NCBI GenBank assembly: GCA_003166855.1
Contig: PMUM01000196.1
Span: 1-35,736 of the forward strand
Source of the DNA: Acidobacteriaceae bacterium
GTDB lineage: Bacteria; Acidobacteriota; Terriglobia; Terriglobales; Acidobacteriaceae
Length of the DNA stretch: 35,736 nt
Reading direction: 5' to 3'
The translations under genes and the position numbers were made by a program. The notes beneath the pieces are model-generated. The model worked only from the letters and a program-made list of their open reading frames with translations, did no database searches and was not told the DNA's origin. Every line of letters starts with the position of its first letter. Within the stretch, counting starts at the first letter, position 1. This document shows, one piece after another, positions 1 through 7,932 of the stretch.

Positions 1-9
1 GTCTGCTGG

Positions 10-240
10 ATGCTGACTTCGAAAGACCAACTCCTGACCAATCATGAGGAATTCCGCAGATTGGCTCAGGAACATACGCAGTACTCGAAACGTCTCGATT
101 CACTCACCCAAAAACGTTATCTCAGCGAAGACGAAAAGCTCGAAGAAGTGCGTCTGAAGAAGCTGAAACTCCGCCTCAAGGATCAAATGGAATCCATTGA
201 GCGCGAGTATCGGCAACAGTACGGCGTTAACGTAGCGTAA
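10..240 (+). CDS. DUF465 (YdcH-like) small coiled-coil protein
   Basis: The 76-residue protein is charged, helical and free of cysteine or membrane segments. It matches the DUF465/YdcH family pattern: an N-terminal helix with EFRRLAQEH, a [12 protein letters not shown] turn near residues 36-46, then a second basic helix with [11 protein letters not shown]. Family members are about 70-80 residues, so this looks full length. They are cytosolic helical hairpins of unknown role. The ATG at 10 is very near the window edge, so its ribosome site cannot be judged. A strong intrinsic terminator follows 54 bases after the stop, so the gene ends its transcription unit. Confidence 0.8.
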   Translation: MLTSKDQLLTNHEEFRRLAQEHTQYSKRLDSLTQKRYLSEDEKLEEVRLKKLKLRLKDQMESIEREYRQQYGVNVA

Positions 241-293
241 TTTCTGGCCACCCCCGCACGGCTCAGCCGCTGAGGGAGGAATGTATCCACCAC

Positions 294-318
294 AAGGCGC
301 TTTGCAGCGCCTTTTTTT
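294..318 (+). terminator. Rho-independent terminator after the DUF465 gene
   Basis: A perfect 7-bp stem (AAGGCGC / GCGCCTT) encloses the 6-base loop TTTGCA and runs directly into seven consecutive T residues. The T run lies only on the plus-strand side, so it terminates the upstream plus-strand gene. Confidence 0.88.
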
Positions 319-399
319 ATTTATACTTACAACGTCTGGGACTCAATCTCCCAGTCGATGCCGCGGCGCCCGTACGCTGGGTTCCGAATAGGTTCCGGC

Positions 400-405
400 T
401 ATAAT
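400..405 (+). promoter_or_regulatory. Candidate -10 box for the psd operon
   Basis: A perfect TATAAT lies 13 bases before the psd start codon. The -35 area (about 376-383) is only a poor match (CTGGGT-like). A start about 7 bases after the box would give a leader of under ten bases. That agrees with the absence of a Shine-Dalgarno sequence before the ATG at 419. The box is seen; promoter function and near-leaderless translation are inferred. Confidence 0.42.
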
Positions 406-418
406 TAAACGACCCCCC

Positions 419-1084
419 ATGGTTCGCGATGGATACTTCTACGCTCTGCCGTTGATTGCCGCCGCTGTCTTGATCGGCTGGCTGACGAATCCCGCATGGG
501 CAATCATTCCCGTTCTGCTGGCGGCGTTCTTTCTCTGGTTTTTTCGCGATCCCGAGCGAGCCATCCCGCAAGATGCCGGTGCCGTCGTTTCTCCCGGAGA
601 CGGCAAGGTGACCGATGTTTCCACCGTCACACTTGACAACGAAAAGCAGACGCGGCTTAGCATCTTCCTGAATGTCTTCAACGTGCACGTCAACCGCTCG
701 CCCATCGCCGGAGTCATTCGCGATGTGCGCTACCAGCGCGGCCAGTATCTGAACGCCATGAATAAAGCGTCCGCCGAACTGAACGAGCAGAACATCGTCA
801 CCATGGAAAGCGACGGCCAGAAGGTCGTCTTCAAGCAAATCGCCGGCCTTCTGGCGCGGCGCATCGTCTTCTATCCCAAGATTGGAGACCGCCTGGAGCG
901 CGGCCAGCGCGTGGGCCTGATTAAGTTCGGATCGCGCGTCGACGTCCTGCTCGATGCCTCTGCCCTCATCAACGTGAAAATCGGCGACCGCGTGCAAGGC
1001 GGCGCCACCGTCCTCGCTCACTTGCAGCCGCGAGGCGCGCTGGCCTCCGCAGGCCGCGCTCCCGCCACCGAGAGGGCGCACTAA
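419..1084 (+). CDS. psd: Phosphatidylserine decarboxylase proenzyme (short, PSD-A type)
   Basis: The enzyme decarboxylates phosphatidylserine to phosphatidylethanolamine at the inner membrane. At 221 residues it fits the short bacterial/archaeal PSD class. A hydrophobic membrane segment spans roughly residues 8-40. It is followed by the VVSPGDGKV motif (about 57-64), [11 protein letters not shown] (85-95), and the self-cleavage site Gly171-Ser172 within KFGSRVD. In this family, cleavage there turns the serine into the pyruvoyl cofactor. The ATG at 419 has no clear Shine-Dalgarno but sits just after a TATAAT box. The TAA abuts the pssA start with no gap, so the two steps of PE synthesis are translationally linked. 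Confidence 0.95.
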   Translation: MVRDGYFYALPLIAAAVLIGWLTNPAWAIIPVLLAAFFLWFFRDPERAIPQDAGAVVSPGDGKVTDVSTVTLDNEKQTRLSIFLNVFNVHVNRSPIAGVIRDVRYQRGQYLNAMNKASAELNEQNIVTMESDGQKVVFKQIAGLLARRIVFYPKIGDRLERGQRVGLIKFGSRVDVLLDASALINVKIGDRVQGGATVLAHLQPRGALASAGRAPATERAH

Positions 1085-1951
1085 ATGGATCAGACTCCCC
1101 CCAGACCGCGACGCCGCCTCAGTAAAGGGATGTACATCCTCCCCTCGCTGTTTACCACCGCCAATATGGCATTGGGCTACTACGCCATCCTCGAGTTGAT
1201 GCATGCCACACTCACGGAGTTTTGGCACCTCGACAACGCGGCCAAAGCGATCGGTTTCGCGGTTCTGTTTGACGGCATCGATGGTCGCATCGCGCGCATG
1301 ACCGGTACCAGCAGCGACTTTGGCAAGGAACTGGATTCTCTTGCAGATGCGATTACGTTCGGCGTGGCCCCAGCCATGCTGGCTTGGACCTGGGGATTTT
1401 ATCTGATGCCGCCCGTCATGCTGACCGATTGGCACAACAATTGGCACGTCAAACTGACGCAGTTGGGAGCGATCGCCAGCTTTCTTTTCCTGGTCGCCGG
1501 AGCCAGCCGCCTGGCGCGATTTAACATCACCAGCAATCCGCAGCCCTCGAATCCCGGTCGTCCAGGAAAGAAATATTTTGTCGGCATGCCCATTCCGGCT
1601 GGCGCCGGCGTGATCGCCGCCGTGGTTCATTTCACCGGTGGGGATCCTCTCGAGTCCTGGTATACGGCACTGGTCTGGCTCGCCATGGTGACGACTGTCG
1701 GTTACCTCATGGTGAGCACGTGGCGCTTTTACAGCTTCAAGGATATCGACTTCCGCTCGCGCCATCCCTTCCGCCTCATTCTTTTTCTGGGCGCGCTGTT
1801 TGCCTCCATCTGGTTCTTTTCGCGCCAGATGCTCTTTTTTATCGCGCTGCTCTATATGGTCTCCGGTGTTTTCTGGCGGGTGCAATGGATGTTTCGTCGC
1901 AAGAGTGACCCTCCACCGCCCCCTTACAAGGAGGCTTCGCAGACGTCATGA
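1085..1951 (+). CDS. pssA: CDP-diacylglycerol-serine O-phosphatidyltransferase
   Basis: This integral membrane enzyme joins CDP-diacylglycerol and L-serine to give phosphatidylserine, the substrate of the adjacent Psd. The CDP-alcohol phosphotransferase signature DGxxAR(x8)GxxxDxxxD is complete: D66, G67, A70, R71, G80, D84 and D88. About six to eight hydrophobic segments follow the N-terminal PSLFTTANM helix typical of PssA. The length of 288 residues is normal for the multi-pass bacterial type. It begins immediately after psd. Its TGA overlaps the next start codon (ATGA), showing a tightly packed operon. Confidence 0.94.
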   Translation: MDQTPPRPRRRLSKGMYILPSLFTTANMALGYYAILELMHATLTEFWHLDNAAKAIGFAVLFDGIDGRIARMTGTSSDFGKELDSLADAITFGVAPAMLAWTWGFYLMPPVMLTDWHNNWHVKLTQLGAIASFLFLVAGASRLARFNITSNPQPSNPGRPGKKYFVGMPIPAGAGVIAAVVHFTGGDPLESWYTALVWLAMVTTVGYLMVSTWRFYSFKDIDFRSRHPFRLILFLGALFASIWFFSRQMLFFIALLYMVSGVFWRVQWMFRRKSDPPPPPYKEASQTS

Positions 1952-3024
1952 ACGATTCCGTCAAATCGCCGTCTGCGTCGCATCCTGTTGCCGTCCGTGG
2001 AAGCCTGTACCGTGCTGCCATCGTGGGCGCCGCTTCGCTCAAAGGCAAGGAAGTTGCCGAGATGCTCAACGGGCGCAATTTCCCGGCCGCGGATATTCGC
2101 TTGCTCGATGATGACGAGTCCATGGGCCAGCTCGAGGCCATGGGTGACGAGATCAGTTTCATCCAACGGGTGCACGCCGAGCAGTTTGAGCACGTGGACT
2201 TCACTTTTTTTGCTTCGGATGAAGAGTGCACCCGCAAAAACTGGAAAGATGCTCGCGACGCCGGCAGCGCGATCATCGATCTCTCCGCCTCTTTGGAAAA
2301 TGAAGCTGGGGCCAGTGTGCGATCGGTGTGGATCGAGCGCGAGCGCGGACAAATCCCCACTCCCGATCTCCAGCCCGGCCCGTGCATCGCGGCGCATCCC
2401 GTAGCAGTAACGCTCGCGCTGCTGCTCTTGCGGGCCACCAAGGCAGGCGCCATCCGTCGCGCTGTGTCCACGATCTTCGAACCTGCTTCCGAGCACGGCC
2501 AGCGCGGCATGGACGAGTTGCACCAGCAGACCGTGAACCTGCTTTCGTTTCAGGCTCTGCCCAAAGAGGTCTACGACGCGCAGGTCGCCTTCAACATGAT
2601 CGCCCGTTACGGGCAGAAGTCGCAGCCTTCGCTCGACTCGGTCGAGACTCGCATTTCCCGTCACTATCAGAAGATTGCCGGGGACGCCGCTCCGCGGCCT
2701 TCACTCATGCTCTTGCAGGCGCCCATATTCCACGGCCACGCGCTGGCTGTTTTCCTCGAAATGGAGGGCGCCGTCGACGTGCGGGCCCTGTCGCAAGCCC
2801 TGGCCGGGGATCACGTCACGATTCCGGGTGCGGACGAAGATTCGCCAAGCAACGTGAGTTCCGCGGGCCAGGCAGATATTCAACTCGCGATCAAACCCGA
2901 TCCAGTGCAGCCCAACGGCGTCTGGCTGTGGGCCGCCGCCGACAATCTCCGCATCGCAGCCCTGACCGCAGTGGAATGTGCCGAGAGCATGACTGCCACG
3001 CGCCCCACAGGAAAAATCCAGTGA
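1948..3024 (+). CDS. Aspartate-semialdehyde dehydrogenase-like protein (Usg-like), catalytic Cys missing
   Basis: The fold is that of aspartate-semialdehyde dehydrogenase: an N-terminal NAD(P)-binding start (RAAIVGAASLKGKEV, about 22-36), a FFASDEE segment (87-93), and a dimerisation/catalytic domain with SEHGQRGMDEL (181-191) and APIFHGHA near residues 258-265. At the position of the family's NPNCxT active site the sequence reads HPVAVT (150-155), so Ala153 replaces the nucleophilic Cys. It therefore probably lacks ordinary Asd activity, and resembles Usg-type paralogues. The start overlaps pssA by 4 bp and the end overlaps the lptE GTG start by 3 bp. It is thus embedded in a phospholipid/LPS operon rather than a lysine/threonine pathway. 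The true role is unknown. Confidence 0.85.
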   Translation: MNDSVKSPSASHPVAVRGSLYRAAIVGAASLKGKEVAEMLNGRNFPAADIRLLDDDESMGQLEAMGDEISFIQRVHAEQFEHVDFTFFASDEECTRKNWKDARDAGSAIIDLSASLENEAGASVRSVWIERERGQIPTPDLQPGPCIAAHPVAVTLALLLLRATKAGAIRRAVSTIFEPASEHGQRGMDELHQQTVNLLSFQALPKEVYDAQVAFNMIARYGQKSQPSLDSVETRISRHYQKIAGDAAPRPSLMLLQAPIFHGHALAVFLEMEGAVDVRALSQALAGDHVTIPGADEDSPSNVSSAGQADIQLAIKPDPVQPNGVWLWAAADNLRIAALTAVECAESMTATRPTGKIQ

Positions 3025-3545
3025 AGACGCGTGCGGCGTGCCTGCTGGCGCTGCTGCTGGCGTTCTTGTTGCCGGGATGCGGTTACCACACCGCGGGCCA
3101 TGCGGTTCAGTTTCCCGAGAACGTCAAGACCATCGCCATCCCCACCTTCAAGAACGAGACGCTCACCTACCGCATCGAGCAGATGCTGACGGCCTCCGTG
3201 GTGCGCGAGTTTACGACCCGCACTCACTACCGCATCCTCAACGATCCCAGTGAAGCCGCCGACGCCACTCTGCGCGGCACCGTGCTTTCCACCACGGCTT
3301 CCCCGCTCACCTATGACTCGGCGACCGGGCGCGCTGCCAGCGTGGCAATCGTAGTCAGCGTCAAGGTCACGCTTACCGACCGGAATGGCAAAGTGCTGTA
3401 CCACAATCCGGCGTACCTTTTCCGCGAGCAATACGAACTCTCGCAAGATCTGTCCAGTTTTTTCGAAGAAGATTCCCCCGCGTTCCGGCGCCTGTCCCAG
3501 GATTTCGCCCGCACGCTGGTCTCAAACATCCTGGAGGGATTCTAG
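3021..3545 (+). CDS. lptE: LPS-assembly lipoprotein LptE
   Basis: The 174-residue product has a lipoprotein signal with lipobox LPGC and acylated Cys20. It continues with the LptE hallmark GCGYHTAGH and the sheet segment VKTIAIPTFKNETLTYRIEQ. In the family it plugs the LptD barrel in the outer membrane and helps insert lipopolysaccharide. I chose the GTG at 3021 because it overlaps the preceding stop (GTGA) and gives a proper signal peptide; a much longer open frame upstream in this frame is non-coding. The next gene starts 3 bases after the stop. holA further downstream recalls the conserved lptE-holA pairing. Confidence 0.9.
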   Translation: MKTRAACLLALLLAFLLPGCGYHTAGHAVQFPENVKTIAIPTFKNETLTYRIEQMLTASVVREFTTRTHYRILNDPSEAADATLRGTVLSTTASPLTYDSATGRAASVAIVVSVKVTLTDRNGKVLYHNPAYLFREQYELSQDLSSFFEEDSPAFRRLSQDFARTLVSNILEGF

Positions 3546-3548
3546 GCA

Positions 3549-4157
3549 GTGAAGCGATTTCTTGGTGGTGGCACAGCCTGCCAGCAGAGTAGACAGCCGT
3601 CAAGGGGCGTCATCCCGAGCGGAGCCGTTTTTCAGGCGAAGGGAGGGATCTCAGTCGGATCGATCCGTCCCCGATTTCTTCTTAGGTTAGTGCTGTCAGC
3701 GACTCTGCTCACCTCGGGTTGCGTCTCCGGTTCCCGCCCGCCGCGCATCGGCAATGCCGCCCGCGACTTCACCGTGCAGGACTCCGATCGCACCGTGACT
3801 CTGAGCCAGTTCCGCGGTCAGGTCGTGATCTTGAATTTCTGGGCGACGTGGTGTCCCCCTTGCGTTGTAGAACTGCCCTCGATGATCGCCATGCAAGACC
3901 GCATTCGAGGCAAGGGAATCGTGGTCCTGGGCGTCAGCATCGATGTCGATGGCGACGCTTATCACCGCTTCCTCAAACTGCGAAACGTCAACTTCCTGAC
4001 CGTACGCGATCCGGAACAAAAAGTTGCCTCCATGTACGGGACCACAGGCTGGCCCGAAAGCTACATCATCGATCGTCAAGGCGTGCTGCGCCGCAAGTTT
4101 GTGGGCCCCGTCGACTGGAACTCGCCCGAGGTGATCGACTTTCTGAACAAGCTATAG
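3549..4157 (+). CDS. TlpA-like thioredoxin-fold lipoprotein
   Basis: A thioredoxin/AhpC-TSA-like domain spans about residues 65-200, with the redox motif WCPPC (CPPC at 102-105) and a cis-Pro loop in TTGWPESYI. It is anchored by lipobox LTSGC (Cys58), so it would be a periplasm-facing thiol oxidoreductase like TlpA/ResA. The GTG at 3549 is supported by GGAGGG about ten bases upstream and by its 3-base spacing from lptE. However, the 57 residues before the lipobox are far too long for a signal peptide. About 16 of them (21-36) are translated from a 47-bp intergenic repeat. The only later in-frame start, GTG 3690, gives a truncated signal. The true N-terminus is therefore uncertain; the domain itself is clear. 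Confidence 0.85.
   Translation: MKRFLGGGTACQQSRQPSRGVIPSGAVFQAKGGISVGSIRPRFLLRLVLSATLLTSGCVSGSRPPRIGNAARDFTVQDSDRTVTLSQFRGQVVILNFWATWCPPCVVELPSMIAMQDRIRGKGIVVLGVSIDVDGDAYHRFLKLRNVNFLTVRDPEQKVASMYGTTGWPESYIIDRQGVLRRKFVGPVDWNSPEVIDFLNKL
3608..3654 (+). repeat. 47-bp intergenic repeat, copy A
   Basis: This is one of three near-identical copies in the window (others at 4183-4229 and 8365-8410). It begins GTCATCC and ends GAAGGGAGGGATCTCAG. This copy lies in frame inside the N-terminal extension of the TlpA-like lipoprotein gene. Confidence 0.85.
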
Positions 4158-4182
4158 TTGTTGACGTCCCTAATTAATTTGG

Positions 4183-4229
4183 TGTCATCCTGACTGGAGC
4201 CATTCTTCACGCGAAGGGAAGGATCTCAG
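4183..4229 (+). repeat. 47-bp intergenic repeat, copy B
   Basis: It aligns to copies A and C over its full length, with substitutions mainly in the centre (CATTCTTCACGC instead of CGTTTTTCAGGC). It lies in the 170-base gap between the TlpA-like gene and holA, which otherwise holds an AT-rich stretch near 4270-4300 and no other gene. Confidence 0.85.
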
Positions 4230-4327
4230 CAGGCATAGGTGCAACGTTACCCCCGGACCACTAGTCGAATCGAATTCTCGATGTTATATTCGAAAATAAT
4301 GACCTTCGCCACGACAGAGGAAATCGG

Positions 4328-5458
4328 ATGAAGGCCTTCGCCCAGGCCGAGCGCTTTGTCAGCGAACTGGAATCGCGCAAGCTCCGCGCCGCCTACGTTT
4401 TCGTGGGCGATGAAGCCTTCTTCCGCAAACGCTTTCGCGACGCCATCCTCGAGCATCTCGTCCCGTCCGATCTGCGGGACTTCAGTTTCTTCGAGTTCGA
4501 CCTCGCCGAAAACGATCTGGCGGAAGTTCTCGACCGCGCCCGCACTCCCTCGCTGATGGCCCCGTTTCAAGTCTTCTTCGTGCGCGGCGTCAAGAATCTT
4601 TTCGGCCGCGGTTCCAACGAAGAAAAGCTCGCCGCCATCGAGGACTACTGCAAGAACCCTAATCCCGACGCGCTCCTGGTTTTTGTCGCCGACCACATCA
4701 GTATCCCCGCCGACGTCCGCCGCATGGAAATGCAGGACAAAGAACGCTACCAGCGCATCCGCGAAACCATGGGCCAGTACTGCGGCATCGTCGAACTGGC
4801 GCGCGTGGAAGAAGGCGAAGCGGTCCGCTGGATTTCCGAGTACTGCGCCAGCCGCGGTGATGGAGTAAAGATCGAGCCCGACGGCGCCCGCGAATTAGTC
4901 GACGCCCTCGGCGGTGACATGATGATGATTTCCAACGAACTGGAGAAGCTGATCCTCTACGTTGGCGAAAAGAAGCGTATCACTCTGGGCGACGTCGAAA
5001 CCATGGTGCTAGCCGCAAAGCAGCGCTCGCTCTACGAACTCACCGACGCCATCTCCGCCAAAGAGCGCGTCCGCGCGCTCGAGGTTCTCGACGCGATTCT
5101 GCTTTCCGGTGAAGGTGAAGAAGCCGCCATCGGACACATCTACATGCTTGCGAAAACCTTCCGCCAGATGCTGGTGATTCTCGAGCGCAACGTCCGCGAC
5201 CAGCGCATGCTTTGGGCCGCGCTGTGGCAGGGCTTCCGCGTCCCCCCCTTCGCCGCCGACGACATCATCAAACAGGCCCGCCGCTACAAGAATCGTCGCG
5301 AACTCACCCGCGCCATTCGCCTAGTGGCGAAGGCCGACCTCGCCCTGCGCTCCAATCCCGTCAGCAAACGCATGGTGCTCGAGCGCCTGGTGATGGACCT
5401 GACCACCGAACCCAAGCTCGAAACCCCCGGCTGGATGCAGGAACAGCTGCCGGTCTAG
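4328..5458 (+). CDS. holA: DNA polymerase III delta subunit
   Basis: HolA is the clamp-loader wrench that opens the beta sliding clamp. The 376-residue protein has the delta features: an N-terminal YVFVGDEAFFRKRFRDAI segment (22-40) matching the degenerate nucleotide-binding region, a central FFVRGVKNL strand, the LGGDMMMISNELEKL helix of domain II (about 195-209), and the helical collar domain ending with NPVSKRMVLERLVMDL. No functional Walker A is present, as expected for delta. AGAGG lies 8-12 bases before the ATG. The gene ends 13 bases from the convergent GloVer-repeat gene with no visible terminator between them. Confidence 0.93.
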   Translation: MKAFAQAERFVSELESRKLRAAYVFVGDEAFFRKRFRDAILEHLVPSDLRDFSFFEFDLAENDLAEVLDRARTPSLMAPFQVFFVRGVKNLFGRGSNEEKLAAIEDYCKNPNPDALLVFVADHISIPADVRRMEMQDKERYQRIRETMGQYCGIVELARVEEGEAVRWISEYCASRGDGVKIEPDGARELVDALGGDMMMISNELEKLILYVGEKKRITLGDVETMVLAAKQRSLYELTDAISAKERVRALEVLDAILLSGEGEEAAIGHIYMLAKTFRQMLVILERNVRDQRMLWAALWQGFRVPPFAADDIIKQARRYKNRRELTRAIRLVAKADLALRSNPVSKRMVLERLVMDLTTEPKLETPGWMQEQLPV

Positions 5459-5471
5459 AAAATCCGCCGCT

Positions 5472-6614
5472 TTACTCTGCGCTCTTCGTCAGTTTGTAGA
5501 TCGAGCCCGTACCATTCGTGCCGCCATGCCACGTGGTCCCGTACATGTTTCCGGCCTGGTCGAAGACCACGCCATCACCCAAGGTGACATCTGGCGTGCT
5601 GTAGAGGTCCGTCTCCACTCCTTGAAGACTGATCTTGTACACCGCGCCGAATCCATAGGTTCCGCCGCGCTGATTTGTGCCGTACAAATTCCCGGCGGAA
5701 TCGATCGTAATCGTCGCGTTGAGGTGGACCCCGGCGGTGTCCAAATAGAACACTTTCTCTCCCCCATTCGCCAGTACCTCGTAAATTCCGTTGAAGCCGA
5801 CGCCGTACAGATTCCCCGAAGCGTCTCGCACGAGGCTACCCATCGGACCCCAAATCTTGTCGCTGAATATGTTGAAACTGTACAAAACCGTCAGCGCCGA
5901 ACCGGGCGTGAACTTGAATACGGTGCCGTTCCCGCCGTTCCCGCCGCAGCAGGTTGCGCCGTAGAAATTTCCCGCTTTGTCCTTAATCAGGCTGCCCACA
6001 GGCCCGGTGCCGCTGGGACTTCCGCCGCCCCACTCGCCGAAGTTGTACTGGATCGAAAACGTGTCCGGGTGGGTGAGCTTGAAAATACTGCCATCATTGG
6101 TTACGAAGTTATTGTCGGTAAAGTAGGTGTATCCGAACAGATTTCCCTTCCCGTCGAGCGTAAGCAGATCGTTGGGATAGTTGCCATAGGGTGGCTTGTT
6201 GGGAAAGCTATAGAGGACGGTCTCGGTTCCGTCAGGCGCCAACTTGTAGAGCGTGCCGTAATAAACATCCGCGCCGCCGGTATAGGTTGTGCCGTAAAGA
6301 TTTCCCGCCGCATCGCGAGTCACGCCACTTCTCGGTGAACTGCCGTCCGGGCCGCTAAAATTGTGGAGCACACTGATCACGCCTGCTGGACTCACTTCAA
6401 AGACCGTTCCACAGCCGTTCGGAGCGCAGTACATACCGCCGCCCTCGGAAGTCGCGTACAGATTGCCCTGGTGGTCGATGGTGAGCCCATTGGGATTCAC
6501 CGGCCCTTGCGAGGATGCAGACGGCAAGTCGACCAGTGTGGAGTAAGTGTAGGTCTGAGCGCCTGCTGCAAGCGGCAGCAGCAGAAGAAGAGTCAGCAAC
6601 GATAGGGTCTTCAT
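5472..6614 (-). CDS. Secreted GloVer-type tandem repeat protein (TIGR03803-like)
   Basis: An N-terminal signal peptide (LLTLLLLLPLAAGA, cleavage near residue 19) precedes about seven copies of a roughly 45-50-residue repeat. The repeat core is GNLYGTTxxGG followed by GTVFKxxPxG. Copies include GNLYATSEGG, GNLYGTTYTGG, GNLFGYTYF, GNFYGATCCGG, GNLYGVGFN, GNLYGTNQRGG and GNMYGTTWHGG. This matches the extracellular GloVer repeat family, probably a beta-propeller-like fold. No sorting domain follows the last repeat, so it may be simply secreted. An AAGGA sits about 8 bases before the ATG. Function is unknown. Confidence 0.85.
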   Translation of the reverse strand: MKTLSLLTLLLLLPLAAGAQTYTYSTLVDLPSASSQGPVNPNGLTIDHQGNLYATSEGGGMYCAPNGCGTVFEVSPAGVISVLHNFSGPDGSSPRSGVTRDAAGNLYGTTYTGGADVYYGTLYKLAPDGTETVLYSFPNKPPYGNYPNDLLTLDGKGNLFGYTYFTDNNFVTNDGSIFKLTHPDTFSIQYNFGEWGGGSPSGTGPVGSLIKDKAGNFYGATCCGGNGGNGTVFKFTPGSALTVLYSFNIFSDKIWGPMGSLVRDASGNLYGVGFNGIYEVLANGGEKVFYLDTAGVHLNATITIDSAGNLYGTNQRGGTYGFGAVYKISLQGVETDLYSTPDVTLGDGVVFDQAGNMYGTTWHGGTNGTGSIYKLTKSAE

Positions 6615-6763
6615 AGTTAGTCCTTATTCTGAGTTCGGAAGAAAGTGTTCGCCGCACGATGGGCCCTGGAGCAATAACGTTGACGGGAACATAGCAGTGG
6701 AGTCAGAGGTTGTCCAGAGTGAAGGATTTTGCAATATGATGCGCGCTACACTCACCCCCCGGA

Positions 6764-7201
6764 TCAAAACATCTTCGCAATCTCTAGATTGCCACACTGC
6801 TGCGCGAGCACCTTGAACGATGTTCCGTGCGTGTCGCTCCCTCTTCGAAGCGCCGGGAACCGCTTCAGAAATCGCGCAACCCACTCGACGTCACCGCGCT
6901 GGATCGCATAACCAAAATCATCCAGTTCAATCGCCAGGAATCCACCCATCTCCCGCAGATATTCGATCGCCCACCCCGTAGGTGTCGCGCCGAATTCGCT
7001 GTCTGCTGCGTTGATGTCCGCGCCCTGCTCCACCAACGCCCGTACGACATCGCGATGTCCGCTAAATGCCGCATGATGAAGCGCCGTGGCGCCGAGTCGA
7101 TCCTTCTGGTGGATGAGCTCGCCATGCCCCTGAACAATGGCTCGAACTTCCACCAGGTTGCCACACTTCGCAGCTTCGATTAGTTTCTCGAACTCACCCA
7201 T
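6764..7201 (-). CDS. Small ankyrin-repeat protein
   Basis: The 145-residue cytosolic protein contains about two and a half ankyrin repeats. One clear repeat at about residues 37-67 reads GATALHHAAFSGHRDVVRAL then VEQGADINAAD. A diverged first copy (LIEAAKCGNLVEVRAI) precedes it and GATPTGWAIEYL begins another. The C-terminal third (FLKRFPALRRGSDTHG...) lacks repeat consensus. GGAGGG lies about 8 bases upstream of the ATG, supporting this start. It is 149 bases upstream of the GloVer-repeat gene on the same strand; that gap shows no clear promoter or terminator. The binding partner is unknown. Confidence 0.78.
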   Translation of the reverse strand: MGEFEKLIEAAKCGNLVEVRAIVQGHGELIHQKDRLGATALHHAAFSGHRDVVRALVEQGADINAADSEFGATPTGWAIEYLREMGGFLAIELDDFGYAIQRGDVEWVARFLKRFPALRRGSDTHGTSFKVLAQQCGNLEIAKMF

Positions 7202-7893
7202 GGAACACCCTCCACGCGTCGAGGTATGTCACCGTTGCGGTCGAACAACCGCAATCGTCCCTTTTGCCTTGACACCAGATTCTTCTGGTGGGATTTTATC
7301 CGTGTTCGGTCGTCCCCCTCTTTGGTTTGCGGCTCGTTTCCACTGATGTGACCGTCGGGCTCCCGTTTCACTCTGGCCGGTATTAATAATCCAGAACTTC
7401 AACCTACTGGCCGAACTACGCTCTAAACGATCCGGCAATCCGGAATCGAAAGCAGGAGATCGTATGAAAGCTTACAAACAAAAAGTAACTGGTGCTGATC
7501 ACCGGGGCGGCGTGCAGTAAGTTTCGCCTTCCAATTACGGGCTAAGACACGCCATCACAGGTATCGAATACGGCCAGCGGCCAGCCGCATCAATGCTCCG
7601 CCAGCGACCTTTTCCACAGAGAAAATTCGCGTTGTGTGACGAACAACCTTGACTGAGGATTCGGAAAAGCAAACACTGGCAGCATGTATGACGGCTCTCT
7701 CCGAAACAACGCGGCAAGGCCCTTGCAACCCAGCTGTTCTAAACCCTTATTTAGCAATATTTTGCGAGCAAGTCCTTGCAGCTCAAGACTTTGCGAAAGC
7801 TCAAATGATCGATAGCTCGGCAACTCTTTTAAAATGAATATTTTAGAAATCAGTGCAGAAAAAAATGTGGAATACACCGGGACGGAGGGGCCC
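7202..7893. other. Gene-poor stretch with no convincing intact gene
   Basis: This interval lies between the ankyrin gene and the rpsT terminator. It holds only short open frames on both strands without recognisable domains. It includes a 7-bp hairpin at 7273-7290 (CACCAGA / TCTGGTG) followed by a weak T stretch, a possible dehydrogenase remnant at 7464-7535, and a more AT-rich part from about 7640 to 7870. It looks like decayed or recently rearranged DNA. Confidence 0.5.
7464..7535 (+). pseudogene. Possible N-terminal remnant of a short-chain dehydrogenase
   Basis: A well-placed AGGAGA precedes the ATG at 7464. The frame reads MKAYKQKVT and then stops after 18 codons. If one base is skipped at 7491 the sequence continues as VLITGAACSK, giving the typical SDR start KV-x-LITGA of the NAD(P)-binding Rossmann strand. 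Similarity ends at the glycine motif and both frames soon stop. I infer a frameshifted, truncated relic. Chance resemblance over about 20 residues is the main alternative. Confidence 0.3.
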
Positions 7894-7925
7894 AAACAAC
7901 AAAGGCAGACCGTTGTAGGTCTGCC
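7894..7925 (-). terminator. Rho-independent terminator of rpsT
   Basis: On the minus strand a perfect 8-bp stem (GGCAGACC / GGTCTGCC, loop TACAAC) runs into TTTGTTGTTT, 40 bases after the rpsT stop codon. Confidence 0.8.
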
Positions 7926-7932
7926 ATGATCT

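Noticed and set aside
317-1885. 522-codon open frame on the minus strand
   Set aside because: It is antisense to psd and pssA, whose catalytic motifs are complete; the translation is basic, His/Gly-rich and lacks any fold. High GC creates such shadows.
2328-3020. Long in-frame extension upstream of lptE
   Set aside because: It overlaps the ASADH-like gene in another frame and is Arg/Ser-rich; the lipoprotein signal starts cleanly at GTG 3021.
4262-4296. AT-rich TTATATT stretch as holA promoter
   Set aside because: A -10-like TATATT is present but no acceptable -35 box lies 16-18 bases upstream.
7273-7290. Hairpin with following T stretch on the plus strand
   Set aside because: There is no plus-strand gene upstream for it to terminate and the T run is interrupted, so it is only noted within the gene-poor region.
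7200-7346. 48-codon plus-strand frame with a CHRC pair
   Set aside because: A CxxC pair alone is weak evidence, there is no ribosome site, and its start codon sits exactly opposite that of the ankyrin gene.
7590-7895. 101-codon minus-strand and 62-codon plus-strand frames in the gene-poor gap
   Set aside because: Neither has a ribosome site, a domain or convincing composition; they overlap each other in AT-richer DNA.
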